Source: Poecilobothrus nobilitatus (taxonomy: Eukaryota; Arthropoda; Insecta; Diptera; Dolichopodidae). From it: a DNA stretch of 64,000 nucleotides. The stretch covers positions 239,779,825 through 239,843,824 of the forward strand of contig OX352774.1 in assembly GCA_947095535.1 (NCBI GenBank), read 5' to 3'. The position numbers and the translations under genes are program-made. The notes beneath the pieces were generated by a model. That model searched no databases, was not told where the DNA came from, and worked only from the letters and a program-made list of their open reading frames with translations. How positions within the stretch are numbered: the first letter of the stretch is position 1; every line of letters starts with the position of its first letter. Shown in pieces: positions 36,740 to 48,749 of this stretch.

Positions 36740-38345
36740 TTTTTCTATCACTTAAAAATTTATTTGTTATTTTTTTTTCTGACAATCGTGTTGAATTTGT
36801 CGTAGTCTGTAGACTGTTAGTGATGTGATACATTTAAAAACAGTAAATTTAGTCGTGAATTACAGGGGAATTGATATAACAGCGAGTAATCTGCTAAACA
36901 AATATGATATATTTCACTAAATAGCGTATTTGGTGACAGTTACAATTTACTAAAGAAGGTTTAGCTTCATAAGGAGGAAGACGTATCGTATTTTACTAAA
37001 CCTCCGTATTAAGTTAAAAATTAATCCAATACGATTTTAAAAGTTATCTTATATAAATGTTATTAACATGTACTACAGTCAATTTATACTTTAAACATAA
37101 ATTTTATTATAACGTAATATTGTATTTAGGCTTATTTTTAACAACTTCAACTGAATTCAGAATTAATTTTCTCAATGTCCAAAATTCAATAATAAATTAA
37201 GAAAATGACCACAAACCATCAACAGGATATAAAAAATTTTCACCAGATTTAAAAAAAAAAAAAAAAGAAAATTCTCACATTTTGGTCAGAATAATGATAG
37301 ATACACAACATAATATCATGTCACTGATCAATTCTGATAAACTTTCAGGATATCGAATGCATTACCTAGAAGCACTGAATTCAAAAATAATAAACTAAAG
37401 GAAAAAAGGAAAAAAAAAAAGAAAATATTTTCGAATAAATTTTCATTATATTACTAAAAACATACAAAAATTATGTTGAGCCCACACTTTTATTATCTTG
37501 TGTTTGTGTTTTTTTTTTTTCTTTTTTGGTTGGTACTTGTTTTTGATGCCATAATAATAAATTGTAAATTGTTATTTGAACAACATTTTTTTTAATTAAG
37601 ATTTGAGCAAAACTGTAGTATAAAATGTTTTCGACCACAACATGTTATTTTTCGTTGAAAATTATTTTCAATGTTTTCTTTTTATAAGGATATTTTTTCA
37701 TGTCATATCAATGTCAAATAAAATTTAATAATATTGACATAATATCAAGTTGAACTACATAATATAAACAAATAAAATGTAAAGAATTGCTGCCGAACTG
37801 AACTTTTATAAAAATACAAGAAATTTTCATAATTTTTGAACATTATGAAAAGTAAATCAAAAATATAGGCCATGTTCTTATCAATTAAAAATGATTTATC
37901 CTGAGTTGTATTCAAATAAAAGAAAATTATTAAAAGTTATTTTTAATATTTTTGATTTGAAAATAATTCTACTATATTAATTAGTTTTTAAGTTTTCTTA
38001 GACTTTTAAAAAATTAATATTTTATTTTATATGTGCATATATTTTTTTTTTGTGAAGGTAGGCGGGAATCTCAAAAGACACCAATGAACCAAAGCGCGAT
38101 ACATCTTTGGTAAAGTTTAACTTGAACCAAACCAACAACCACATATCTTTTAAATCATAGATTAGGCTATAAGGTATATGGTACAATGTAATATTTGAAT
38201 TGGATTGCATTAGATTAGAACTTAATGGTACAATGTAGTGTTTGGTTTGAGGATTGAGAGTAAAAATTAATTTTAAACATAAAATCGTTTAATTTCAAAA
38301 TAATGGCGATCTCTTGAAAAATTTAATAAATCAAACTTTAAAAAA
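36740..38345. other. Mostly AT-rich, small duplications only
   Basis: A GC-richer patch at 36780-37010 has stops in all frames. ATGGTACAATGTA recurs at 38179 and 38226, a ~47-bp local duplication. No gene is supported. Confidence 0.45.
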
Positions 38346-38350
38346 TTATT

Positions 38351-38440
38351 ATAATGAGGATAAAGAATTGAAAATAATGAGGATAAAGAATTGAATGAGG
38401 CTCAAAAATTAATGAGAACAAAGAACTTGCTGAAAAGAAA
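38351..38440. repeat. Short tandem repeat, 23-bp unit
   Basis: ATAATGAGGATAAAGAATTG is present at 38351 and 38374, followed by a degenerate relative (AATGAGAACAAAGAACTTG at about 38410). It lies next to the end of family member D. Confidence 0.65.
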
Positions 38441-38529
38441 CATGGCATAATTTCTAAAAAATGATAAAAACCGTTTAGAATTATGACTTACACTAAAATT
38501 TGAAAATTTCAAACAAGAAAAAATTTAAA

Positions 38530-39200
38530 AATTGGATTGTTTTTGCAATTTTGAGGGGCTGTAAGTGCGGAGTCCTTTTTAACTAAGAAAAATTGTTAAC
38601 ATACGTAAAAATATATTACTGGAGCCATAAATTTTATGTCTTGCCGAAGAAAAATTTATACAGGTGCCTTAGTTACAGATATCTAAAACAAGCAAATTTT
38701 TGAGCCCTAATAGCAGAAAAATAGGGGGTGGTCCAAAAACAATTTCTGAGAAAACTTATACTAATTCTAAAAGTGCTTTCTTACCACAAAATTTCAAGTT
38801 CCTTTCTAAAAGCGTGCGCCGGATTTATGAAGGTAGAAAAATCATGCAAAATTTGGTTTTCACATAACGGTAAATTTAAATACTAAATTTAAAAAAATTG
38901 TATAATTTTGATATTCCTGTCAAATGACGTTTTCAGATTAAAAAATGCTAAGAAAAACAGGAGATATACTCATTTACAAATAGGGCTTTTTCAAAGTTGG
39001 AGGTGCTGCAGCTCCGTAATGGATGGGGCTACATAAAAATGTTGTTCCACAAAATTAATTTTTTTATGAGTCGTACCCATGGTTAAAATTTTTTTTTTCT
39101 ATCTTTAACGCTGTAGAAATTTTGTAAACAGACGGTCGGACGGACGGAGTGGTGAAACTAATCAGCACAATTTTTCAAAATTCTTTTAGAAATGGGATAA
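38530..39200 (-). mobile_element. Dispersed family, member D (reverse orientation)
   Basis: Read on the minus strand it starts with GTGCTGATTAGTTTCACCAC and CCGTCCGTCCGACCGTCTG (about 39130-39150). Then come ACCATGGGTACGACTCAT, TACGGAGCTGCAG, ACCGTTATGTGAAAACC, CACCCCCTATTT and GCTCCAGTAATATA (about 38615). It is closest to member C. It lacks the 15-bp arrays and the satellite pair, showing that the central module also occurs on its own. Confidence 0.75.
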
Positions 39201-41570
39201 AAAAGGTAAACGTATATCCTAAAACACCAAAGACATTCATATGTCCTTTATTATTACATAAAGCTTACGCAGAAATATCTAAATATCAGAAGACTTTTAT
39301 AAAATATTACAAGGCTTTTATCAAATATCTGAAGGTTAATAATTAGGTCAAAAATAATTAATTTTATTATATAACTTTCTATATTTTATTAAATTTTTGC
39401 TAAACTAAAAAGATAATATCATTTTCTACTCCACTTTTACGAAACAAAGAAAAAAAACAGAAATAATGACAATATTTTATTTTCCTAATTTAAGTGAATT
39501 TAAATTAAAACTACACTTCATATTACAACATTTTTTTTTTATTTCACCTAAATAACATTATTAAATACTTTTCTCTAAATATTTTGTAACACAATAATAA
39601 AAACTACAACAAGTTTTACTTATGTACTTAATTATATTTAATTTTTTATTCATTTAAATTTTTAAAATATTCACTTAAAAACAATTTTGTTTTTTAAATA
39701 TCCTTTACGGATGCTTTATATCTCTTTTTGTTTTTTTTTTTTTTGTTTTACCTGTCGCTCAATTAAAACAACCAACATTTGTCAACTGTATTAAATTAAC
39801 CCTAAACAAATGCTACAAAAAATAAGCCAACCTCATTCTAGTACTAAATATTATATACATACATATATACACAGATTGACATTATAATGTAAACTGTATT
39901 GGTGTTTTTTATTCAAACCCTTTTCATTAATTCAATTATATTTGTCAAAAATCACTCATTTTCATTTTACCAGAACAAGTACCTACACAAACTAAAAAAA
40001 AAAACCAAAAAAAAAGTGATCAACTTGTACTTGAATTTAGCCATAAAATGGAAAATTTTGTATGTTTGTTTTTATTTTAACTTTTCACTTCCGTTTTTCT
40101 TTGAGTTATTTAAGGATATTTTAATAAAGCACATAAAAAATGGTAACAAAATTCTAACTTTATATAAAATAAAGTATACTTAACTAAATAATAATAAAAT
40201 TAAAAATAAAATATAAATAATAAATAATGGTTTTACCGTTTTTGGGAAAACAGTTACAGATACATGACATATTCCCAAAGAAAATGTATAATAGTTTTAG
40301 AATCAGTTAATGCATAGATTAACATTTCCAATTAATGCTTAAAAAAAAAAAAATTTTTTTTGTTTTCATATGTGTGTTAGCCGCTTAAAATTCTGCCTAA
40401 AATCATATCATTTATAAACATAAACGTATGTCGTTATCCTTCAATAAATTCTTGATTTTTTTCAATGTCAATATAACATTAAATACTTATCAAATTTTTC
40501 TTCAATTTTTATTTAAAATAAAGTTTTTTTTTATTATGTAAAAAAAAGGCTAAAATTACGCTATTATGCATTCATATTAGATTAAAAAGGACGGTCTAGT
40601 ACTAAGTCATGAAATTTACATATCGATCTATACCAAAAAAGGACACCACTTTCAAATAAAAAAGACAGACATTCAAACTAAACACACCTTCCTTTTCAGC
40701 AATCTTCATTTACTAAAAACAAAAACATTATTATGAGTAATACTGATTATTACAAAATAAACCATTTCCCGTTTTTTTTTGCCTCTGACCCAGTTGCTTT
40801 ACAATTTTACAAACAAAAAAAAAAAAATTGAGCCTGAAATGAAATTTCATGTAAGTACTTATTTTGTTAAAAAAAAAAAATTTTTTCTTTTTATATTTAC
40901 CTTTATTTTTTTTTTATCTCTTCAAAATGACATAACATCATTTTCAACACAGCTTATTCACTTTTTTTTTTAACATATGTTTTGATAATGTTAAAAAATC
41001 TGTTCAAAAACTGCACAAAACACAGAAAAAAATAAAATAAAACAAAACTAAAATTAAATGACAAAAAAATGTGGAAAAAAAGGACACTTAAAGTTATCAT
41101 AAAATAAAGCTATAAAACTAATTCTGATAACAGAAAACACGAAAGAGTAAACTAAAACAACTATCTATAATGTAAAACAACTGAATATTTCCTATACAGG
41201 TGCATCATTTTTTTAATGTAATTTAGAGTAAAAGTTATGAACAAAAAAACCAATGATACAACGACAGTATACATTAATACAGTTACAAAGCTTTTTTTTT
41301 TTATTTTAATGTTAGTGTTATACACAAAAATTATAGAATTCTATCACATGTAAATCCTTCTAATGTAAATTTGTATGTGCATTCCTTTTTTTTAGAACAA
41401 AAAAAAACAAAAAAAACAAAAAAAATTAACAAAAAAAAAATTTAAATGAAATTCCGTTTTTAGTACAAAACAAATAATATATTAATGAAAGACAGTCGTC
41501 TTTGAAAATCCTTACTATCATGTCATGAAAGATATTTCATAAGCCAGTTCACCTAATATATGTCGAAAAG
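39201..41570. other. AT-rich stretch, nothing recognised
   Basis: A Lys/Tyr-rich open frame at 39149-39346 starts inside member D and is probably fortuitous. The rest is low complexity with many A/T tracts. Confidence 0.45.
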
Positions 41571-41574
41571 GTCT

Positions 41575-41720
41575 TTTCAAGTACTAGCTAAAATTTATAA
41601 CCAATCGAAGATTTATTACTGACAGTTCATTTTCGGCAAAGCAATAAACTCCTAGATGCACATATCTTGCTCAGAGTAAAACTCCACAGTTTTCGATTAC
41701 GTATCCTGCAGTCTCCTTTT
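41575..41720 (+). repeat. Dispersed repeat, second family, copy 1
   Basis: The block GACAGTTCATTTTCGGCAAA, GCAATAAA, CTCCTAGATGCACAT, ATCTTGCTC (about 41620-41680) has an inverted relative at 60140-60270, with small indels. Neither copy is open throughout. The 60 kb copy reads on its minus strand as a mixed peptide (AKQYMLLDEHNILFGSKH), so the family may derive from a coding region. Confidence 0.55.
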
Positions 41721-42660
41721 CTTCTTAACAGAATATACATATACTTACCATCATCATCTAAGCACATATACTTACCATCATTTTGCAATATTTATGTAGA
41801 ATTTTTTATTGATTTAAGTATAAAGAAAATTTAAAATTTAAACTATAGTGCTGTCTAAGCAATTCAACACTACATGCTGAATGAAAAATCCAGCAAAGTC
41901 CAGTGCATGAAAAATTCCTTAAATAAAATAGTTAATAATGGTCGAACATTCAGAAAATAAATATTTGAAATATACAAGAAAACGCAATGAGCCAAGGAGA
42001 TAATTAGTTTAAAAATGGTGAATCTAAAAGAAATCGAGCTTAAAATAAAAATTTCTACGTTAAGGAACCAATAATCATAATAGTTTTTTTTTTAGATCTT
42101 AGATTTAGAGTCGAATAAGTAATAACATCGTTTTATTTTTTAAACCATTTTTTTTTTTTAAGTTTTCCAAAACTATTTTTTTACTGATTTTTTAACAAAA
42201 TTTAGAATATTTTAATAATTAAATGATGGTCACTTAATATAGTCCATTAAAAAATTTAAAACTAGTCCACGTTCTGTCATTTTTTACATCCTTTAAAGAT
42301 TTTTCTTTCGTTTTTTAAGCAATCAAACCACAAAACTATTTATATATTCTTTTTATCCTTTTTATATTATTTGAAAACATCAAATATATAAGAAAAAAAA
42401 AGAATATTTTTTTTACCTGATGCTAAAAAGTTAGTTTAACAACATTAACAGTACAATCATCACTATCATTATTGTCTACAATATCTATAGTTTTATATAC
42501 AAATTTTATAAATTTTTCATAATATAACAAACACGTTATACCAACGTTATAACATTTTTTATATTTTGTATGTGTTTGTTTTTTAGTGTGAAATTAAGTT
42601 TTTTTTTATACATATGGAAAGTTTTTAATACAAATATAATAATGGGCAGCTTAAGATGTC
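41721..42660. other. AT-rich stretch, nothing recognised
   Basis: Slightly mixed composition up to 42060, then homopolymer-rich. No motif is recognised. Confidence 0.45.
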
Positions 42661-44220
42661 TTTATACCCGTACGATAGGATCGGGTATAATAAAATTACT
42701 CCTCCGTTTGTAACACCTCGAAATAAGCGAGCTAGATATACCTTCAAAGGTATGGATCGGATCAGAAAAAAATTCTAAGACTTTTGAGCCATGTCCGTCC
42801 GTCAGCACGCTAACTCAAAAACTAAGAAAGCTAGAATCTTGAAATTTACACAAAATATTTTGGGAGTAATTTGTAGGTTCCCTATTTTTTTTGGTTGAGT
42901 TTGGACTAAGCCTTAGGGTAGCTCTCGAACACCTAACTTTTAGATCTCCACATTTTTTTTGCAATAGAGCTATGAAATTTTAACTGCTGATAGATCGCAC
43001 AAAAATATTAATTTTATTTTTAATAACTTTTTTTTGTAGCCCCACCCGTTACGGAGCTACAGCTCCCCAAAGGTTCAAAAAAGCTCTATATTTAAATTGT
43101 TATAGCACAAGTTGTATAAGGTATATCTTCATTTTGAAAACGCCAAACGATTACTACTTTCATTAGCTTTAAAAGTATATATACAATAAATATATATTTT
43201 TGGCATACGGTGTCTTAATTTACCGTTATGCGAAACTCAAATTTTGCAAAATTCTTTAACCCTTCCATCTTCTAAACGGTTAAAGTTGGAAACTTGAAAT
43301 TTTGACAGAAGTTAGATCTTTGAAAATTAGTATGAGTCATTTCAGAAATTTTTTTTGTATCACGCCCCGTTTAGGAGCTGTAAGGGGTCAAAAACTGAAA
43401 ATTTCCTATTTTTAAACACCTGTAACTTGAACACCTGTTAAAATTTTTTTGAAGTAATACACAAAAATTAAAGCTCCAACATTATACATTTATTTCTGTT
43501 AACAACTTTTTTTAATAATATAGGGTTACTTTATAATTGACGAAAGTGTTACTTGATTTTTTCAAATTTTCTAACAAATAACGATTTTTTTGCATATTGT
43601 TTTACTCGATAATTTGAAATTGTTGAGGATATAATGCGTAGTACAAAAAAATGTAATTAAATAAACAACATAACGGTTGCTTGAAGAATTTTTATTTATA
43701 TGATATTGATATATATACATACTTATATAATATCATGTTTATTTACATATCGTATATGTCACTAGTGAATGAATGATAAGAGTATAGATGTATATTATAT
43801 AGCGCCGTATTTACATACACATATGTATTTTATTGTACTTATAAGAAATTATTCTGTCAATGGAATATTTAAATATAATATAATATAATATTTAAAATTA
43901 TATTTACTGTTTTGTACTTAGTAAATTTAATAAACATTTACCGCTTAGTATTAAATGGTACTATAGAATATTTGAAAAAGTTTTGGATTGATAATCGTTA
44001 TGTGGAAGGTTAGAATCTGCTTTTGAAGAATGGTCATATAAACATATAGTTTGAATATATGTACAACCCATAGTTCTAGAAATTATAAAATTCAACCAAA
44101 TTATTTTAAAATATTAAAATATTAAAAAAATAATATTGTAAGCAGAGTGACTGTGAACATACTAACGGTTCGTACGGGTATCTAAGAGTTGACAAAGTCA
44201 ACTGTATTCTTCCTCGTTTT
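42661..44220 (+). mobile_element. Dispersed family, member E, ~1.56 kb, full-looking copy
   Basis: Nearly identical to 61972-63319; both copies share exact starts (TTTATACCCGTACGATAGG) and ends (TATTCTTCCTCGTTTT). The 5' end forms a hairpin: TATACCCG pairs with CGGGTATA at 42663-42689. TACCCGTACG near the start is inverted as CGTACGGGTA at 44171-44180. GTTGAC AAA GTCAAC (about 44188) is a stem-loop near the 3' end. It contains CATGTCCGTCCGTC and all family blocks. There is no open frame and no obvious target-site duplication. The terminal hairpins resemble Helitron-like ends, but the canonical 3' CTRR is not seen. Confidence 0.85.
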
Positions 44221-44589
44221 AATTAGATATTTGAATTTTTCCTTTCGGAATGGAAAAAAAAAATACTATTTATATTTCCCTCCCTCCAACTTAAGTTTGT
44301 ATTACTATTTCCCTTCCTCCAATTATAGTTTGTTTATTAAATTTACTCCTTGTTTGTTTCACATTAAACTAGGCATCATAGATAGGACCAGATCAATATA
44401 GAAAAATGTGTGGACTTAGCTTATTGTATTTCTCCATTGACCGTTCTTATTGGCTATCCGTTCTTCAGTAAATTAACTTAAAAGCTAAATAATAACTGGA
44501 TTTAGGAATCATATAATATTTTTTAAACAGTATACACTTTTTAATCTAAATACTGAAATAAATACAAATAATCAACAACAATCAATAAA

Positions 44590-44705
44590 ACAGCTCAGAA
44601 AATAATATTCTAAGTAGAGCGATATTTTATATCATTCAGTTCGTACAGATATTTTAGAGCTGACAAGTGCAATTATATTCTTGCACGTCTTTTAACCATT
44701 TCAGT
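44590..44705 (+). repeat. Diverged copy of the member E/F right end
   Basis: AATAATATTCTAAGTAGAGCG, CAGTTCGTACAGATATTTTAGAG, TGACAAGTGCA and ATATTCTTGCACGTCTTTT follow the same order as the last ~110 bp of member E. An older related element therefore lies immediately downstream of the young one, its left part being lost or unrecognisable. Confidence 0.6.
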
Positions 44706-45092
44706 TACAAATTTTATTCAAACCTTTTTTAATATTTTTAGAGAATTGAAAAGTAAGTGTTTAAAATTTCTTTTCTGCTTTATCAAAAAGTTCAAGGAGC
44801 TTTCGGAAAAGCTTTAGCAACAAAATGTTCACTGATTATTTTTCATCAAAAACATTCATACCTAAATAAATTTTCGAAAAAAACGACGAAAAACTTAATT
44901 TATGTAATTGTACTTTATAAAATGTTTTTAAACTTAAAATTCACCTCAAACTTCGAAAATCCAATTAATCGGAAGTCAAAAGATAATTTCTCACATAAAA
45001 GCTTTTCTGGTTAAATCTAATGGTTCAATATATTAGGATATTCGTTTTAAGCCTTTACCGAAACCGACGCAGCGTTTTTTTTTTTGCGCAAG

Positions 45093-45259
45093 CTATGCTT
45101 TTATTTTCCGTATAATTTCATTATATGACGCCTTTTGAATACATCCTTTGAATATACCCATATCAATTGTATTTCCGTGCGATTTTACCACGATTTTTTT
45201 TGGAAGATATCCATTCGAATTTTTTCCACTACTGACAGCAATTTTTCTGCGATTTCCGT
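45093..45259 (-). other. Exon-like coding segment (possible 3'-terminal exon)
   Basis: On the minus strand a pyrimidine-rich tract and TTTGCAG (ending at 45260) precede 55 codons that end at TAG (45093-45095). The peptide is basic and mixed (GNRRKIAVSSGKNSNGYLP near the start, KGCIQKASYNEIIRKIKA at the end), unlike the low-complexity readings around it. Length, splice-site match and composition fit a short last exon or a processed fragment. I do not recognise the family. Confidence 0.35.
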
Positions 45260-45545
45260 CTGCAAATGTCAAAATTTTGTAGTTGTTATGAGAAAAAAAA
45301 AAATGATCATACAAACGAAATCTAAAATGAATGGCAAAGTGAAAAAATAAAAAATAAAGAAAAAAGACAATGGAGTTGAACTACAAAAATGAAAATGGTA
45401 AGTAAATGTGAAATTATTATCTTATCTATAATTGTATTATTTTATTAAAATTATATCATTTAAAAAAAATGAATTAATTATGTTTCTTCAGATGATAAAA
45501 AAATTATTTATGTTTCTTCAATGGAAAAATTTAAGAGAACGAATT

Positions 45546-45701
45546 TTTAAATTTTTTGGGTAGACTCTCGGTGAAATGCATAAAACTGAGCTTGAACTAA
45601 AAAATTACTTTTTCAAACAAAATTACGAGTTTAAGCATAGTTTTTGTTTGAAAAAATTAGATTTGAGTTCAAGCTCAGTTTTACGTATTCGACCCAATAT
45701 T
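45546..45701. mobile_element. Miniature foldback element (~150 bp)
   Basis: Nested inverted arms: AAAACTGAGCTTGAACT (45582-45598) with its exact complement at 45666-45682, and TTTTTCAAACAAAA (45609-45622) with its complement at 45642-45655. TTGGGT near 45556 pairs with ACCCAA near 45692. The loop is ~19 nt. ACGAATT flanks both sides (45539-45545 and 45702-45708) and may be a target-site duplication. It could fold as a long, miRNA-precursor-like hairpin. Confidence 0.7.
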
Positions 45702-45708
45702 ACGAATT

Positions 45709-45791
45709 CCTTGAGATTTTCATGGGAATCCGCACCACCAAAGCAAAAACAGCGCACCGATCTGGAGAAGTCTTTAACTATAGTACGTTAG
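45709..45791 (+). other. Short coding-like segment downstream of foldback
   Basis: An open frame of ~26 codons with unusually GC-rich codons (peptide contains FSWESAPPKQKQRTDLEKS) ends at TAG (45789-45791). It is not recognised and may be the remains of an exon disrupted by the foldback. Confidence 0.2.
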
Positions 45792-45829
45792 TTATCATTT
45801 TATTAACAAAAACTATTGTATTGTGAGTG

Positions 45830-46700
45830 AAATTCTCAAAAATAGTAAACTGTGTTAAATATTTCTTTTGCAGGCTAAACTTAATTAATACTTTAAATAT
45901 AAAAAATTTTTCATGAGTTTTTCCCAAAAGTATATAAATTATATTTGAAAAAAATTAGTACAACGAATTTTGAAAAGGAACAAATATAAGCCATAAATTT
46001 TTTTTTTTTTTTTAAATAGATGAGATTTTGTAAAATTTAATAGAGAAACACGAATAAAAAAAATTTCATAAAGGTATTTTTGAATACATACTAAAGGAAT
46101 TTTATTTTAACTAATCTTCTTCAAAAAATCATTCTCTAAATTTTTCTGAATCCAAATTGAATGTATAATCAATTATATTTTATCTATTTCAAAGTCAATT
46201 CATATTTTTCATATTAGATCTTTTTAAAGTTCAATTTTAAAGTTAATCTTAAAATGGAAAACTTAATAATGACAAATTTTGATCTAAAGATTAATTAAGT
46301 TTCAATAACAACTACATAATATTCATATATCCTGGTATCCTTCTATATCTTTTTGTTTTTTTTTTTCTCATATGTATATTAGATATTATAAATATGTATA
46401 TGTAGATTTTTATTTTATCATCATTTGGCTTCATTTTGAAAGAATTACAATCAAAAATAAGAAAAAATATTAAAGGGTATTATTATTGTTTTATTTTTTT
46501 TTTATAAAAATATATTATATATGTAGGTATGTTCATATTAAATAATATCTTTACAAAGAACAAAGCATTTAAAATCAAAAAGGATGTGGGTGTATATATG
46601 CTAAAAGTAACTACAAGATAATAAAAAGTAAAGGTAATTATTATTATACATACTTATAAAATCAACATGAAGTAATTACATTTTATTACCTTTATTACTA
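45830..46700. other. AT-rich stretch, nothing recognised
   Basis: Low complexity A/T sequence. No supported feature. Confidence 0.5.
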
Positions 46701-46707
46701 TTCTAAA

Positions 46708-47585
46708 GGCGATGAAATAAAGCCATATGAAATAAAGCCATAATGGTCTTATTTCGATTTCGAATATGAAATAAAGCCATATCGTTTTCCTAAACTTTAC
46801 GAATTAAAGCCATATAGTAAAATTGATAAAATTTCTAATTTTATAGATAAGAAAGTTTAAAAATAAGTAGGTAGGTAGGTGTAAATAAATGCAGTAATAA
46901 ATATACTTTGCAGAAACAATTAAAAAATATTTTAGCGTTGGTTACAAAATCATATTTTAGCGTTTGTTTAGCGATCGTTTCAGTGTTGAAAAAAGAAATA
47001 GTTAGAAGGGATTACAAAATCAAAGTTTTTTACACCTTTTACAGAATATTTATATATATTCGGAGAGTATATATTATAATCTGAATTCGAGGAGGTATAC
47101 AAAATCAGGGTACTCCCTTGATCCAAAATATTTATATATATCTTATACGAGTTTCTGAATTAGAGAGGATATTAAAAGTCTATTCAAAATCAAGGTTGCC
47201 CCCTTTTCCAGAATATGTAGATATGGTGGCCAGACAAAATGTCACAAGGGGGTATTTTAAAGTAAGATTCAAAAACAGGGTATTTGCTTTTCCAAAATAT
47301 TTCCAATTCAATTAAAATTAATTATTGCGATATTCTATCCGGAAAAATTTTGTCTTAGAGCCGTACATTTGTATGTACCTACATTTAACAAAAATTGAAG
47401 AACAAAATTGATAATTATTATTGTTTCCAACATTTAAATTAATTCTACTTGAATAGAATAGATTTCATTTTATAAAAAGAAATAAAGCCATTCGTAAAAA
47501 AATTGGCGATACGACTTTATTTCTCATTCAAAAGCGAAATAAGGTCATTATGGTTTTATTGCGTATGGCTTTATTTCATGGCGCC
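46708..47585. mobile_element. MITE with long inverted ends and internal tandem array
   Basis: The left end (46708-~46800) and right end (~47495-47585) are inverted copies over about 90 bp: GGCG, ATGAAATAAAGCCATA, CCATAATG and TTATTTCG in the same order from each tip. The motif AAATAAAGCCATA recurs several times in the left end. The interior contains four 85-bp units. There is no transposase. The tips are GGCG...CGCC or GGCGCC. I see no convincing target-site duplication. Confidence 0.75.
47014..47315 (+). repeat. 85-bp tandem array, four diverged units
   Basis: ACAAAATCAAGG-type starts lie at 47014, 47099, 47184 and 47269, spaced exactly 85 bp. Each is followed by a CCTTTTnCAGAATATTTATATA-like block. 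A possible fifth, shortened unit starts at 46944. An apparent open frame across it (47118-47315) reflects the shared sequence rather than a known protein. Confidence 0.75.
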
Positions 47586-47589
47586 ACAA

Positions 47590-48740
47590 TTTAGAGTATC
47601 TATGTATATAATTCTAGATAATACATATAGATACTGTTACTTTATAAATATGTAGAGTTTTTTTTCTTTTTGTAGTGTAGTAGAGGTTACATAGGATAAT
47701 AGAATAGTTTATCCTTATTTTTTTCAAATTACTTCAATAATTATAATTTTTATTTGATACATTTATATACCCATTGTTATATACTTTATATTTATACATA
47801 CAATTATATTATTTTTGTACTAATTTGTACTTTCGTTTTAATTGGGATAATAGTAAAATAATGAAATTAGCTTAAAAGTTTAAATTTTTCCTTAGTAAAT
47901 ACTAAATACTTACATTATATATACAGACAGCTTTGTTTGAAAAAATAAAATAAGAGATTTCTATAAATTTTTTGGCAGAATTTTATTGATGGAATTTACT
48001 TCCAACCATATAAGTATATGTAGGTAACTAGGTAGAAAAGGATTAGAAATGTCAAGTAATTATTAACAGTTGCACAGAGGATAAAGTAATAATCTAATAC
48101 ATTCTAAAAGCAACTTGTGGTATACTGTTCAGCTGCACCGAAATTATTCTAACTAAAAAATTTGATATGTCTTTGATGCCATGACGTCATTTAAAAACCA
48201 AGAAGTATGCGGATTTCAATAACTTAAACATTTGAGAATCAGTGCAATCACTAAGAATCTAGAAAGTTAGAAGATTTTACATTAAAGAGAAATAAAATTC
48301 GAAATAAAACAAATCGAATGCTTTTATACCTAGTATTAGTTTTGCTTATGAAAAGAAGATTTTGCTTATGAGCATCATATTATTTGAGCTTGAATCATAT
48401 CCTTAGCTGAATGTAACATATACTTTGTTTCATATGAATAAAATTAAGATAATAATTTAAACTTCAAGTAAAACATTAAAGGAATTGAATTGTGCTATAG
48501 AATAGAATTTACTTCAGTTTATATTTAAATTTTAGTTTATGTGGTAGTATTTATATCTCTGCGCTATAAAAAATTATACAAATACCATAGAAAAATATCA
48601 GAATGAGTTTATATACATTATACAGATTCGTAGAAAATAATGTCCTGACCATTTTCTAAGTCAAAATTATGAAGCATAGTACATTAAATAACAAACAGTT
48701 GGTAAAACTAAAACTATGAGGAACGGTGCCTGCAATTATA
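47590..48740. other. AT-rich stretch, nothing recognised
   Basis: A perfect TGACGTCA palindrome (CRE-like) sits at 48182-48189. A 17-bp direct repeat (TTTTGCTTATGA) lies at about 48340-48370. No gene is supported, though the N-terminal part of the following transposase relic may extend back into this region unrecognised. Confidence 0.45.
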
Positions 48741-48749
48741 AGAAAATCA

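Noticed and set aside
42661..44220. Canonical Helitron assignment for members E and F
   Set aside because: Terminal hairpins are suggestive, but the 3' end lacks CTRR, the 5' TC is not shared by both copies, and no Rep/helicase remnant is present.
47118..47315. 65-codon plus-strand frame
   Set aside because: Lies entirely within the 85-bp tandem array of the MITE and is explained by the repeat.
48182..48189. TGACGTCA CRE-like palindrome as a regulatory site
   Set aside because: Single short motif with no supporting context; noted in the region entry only.
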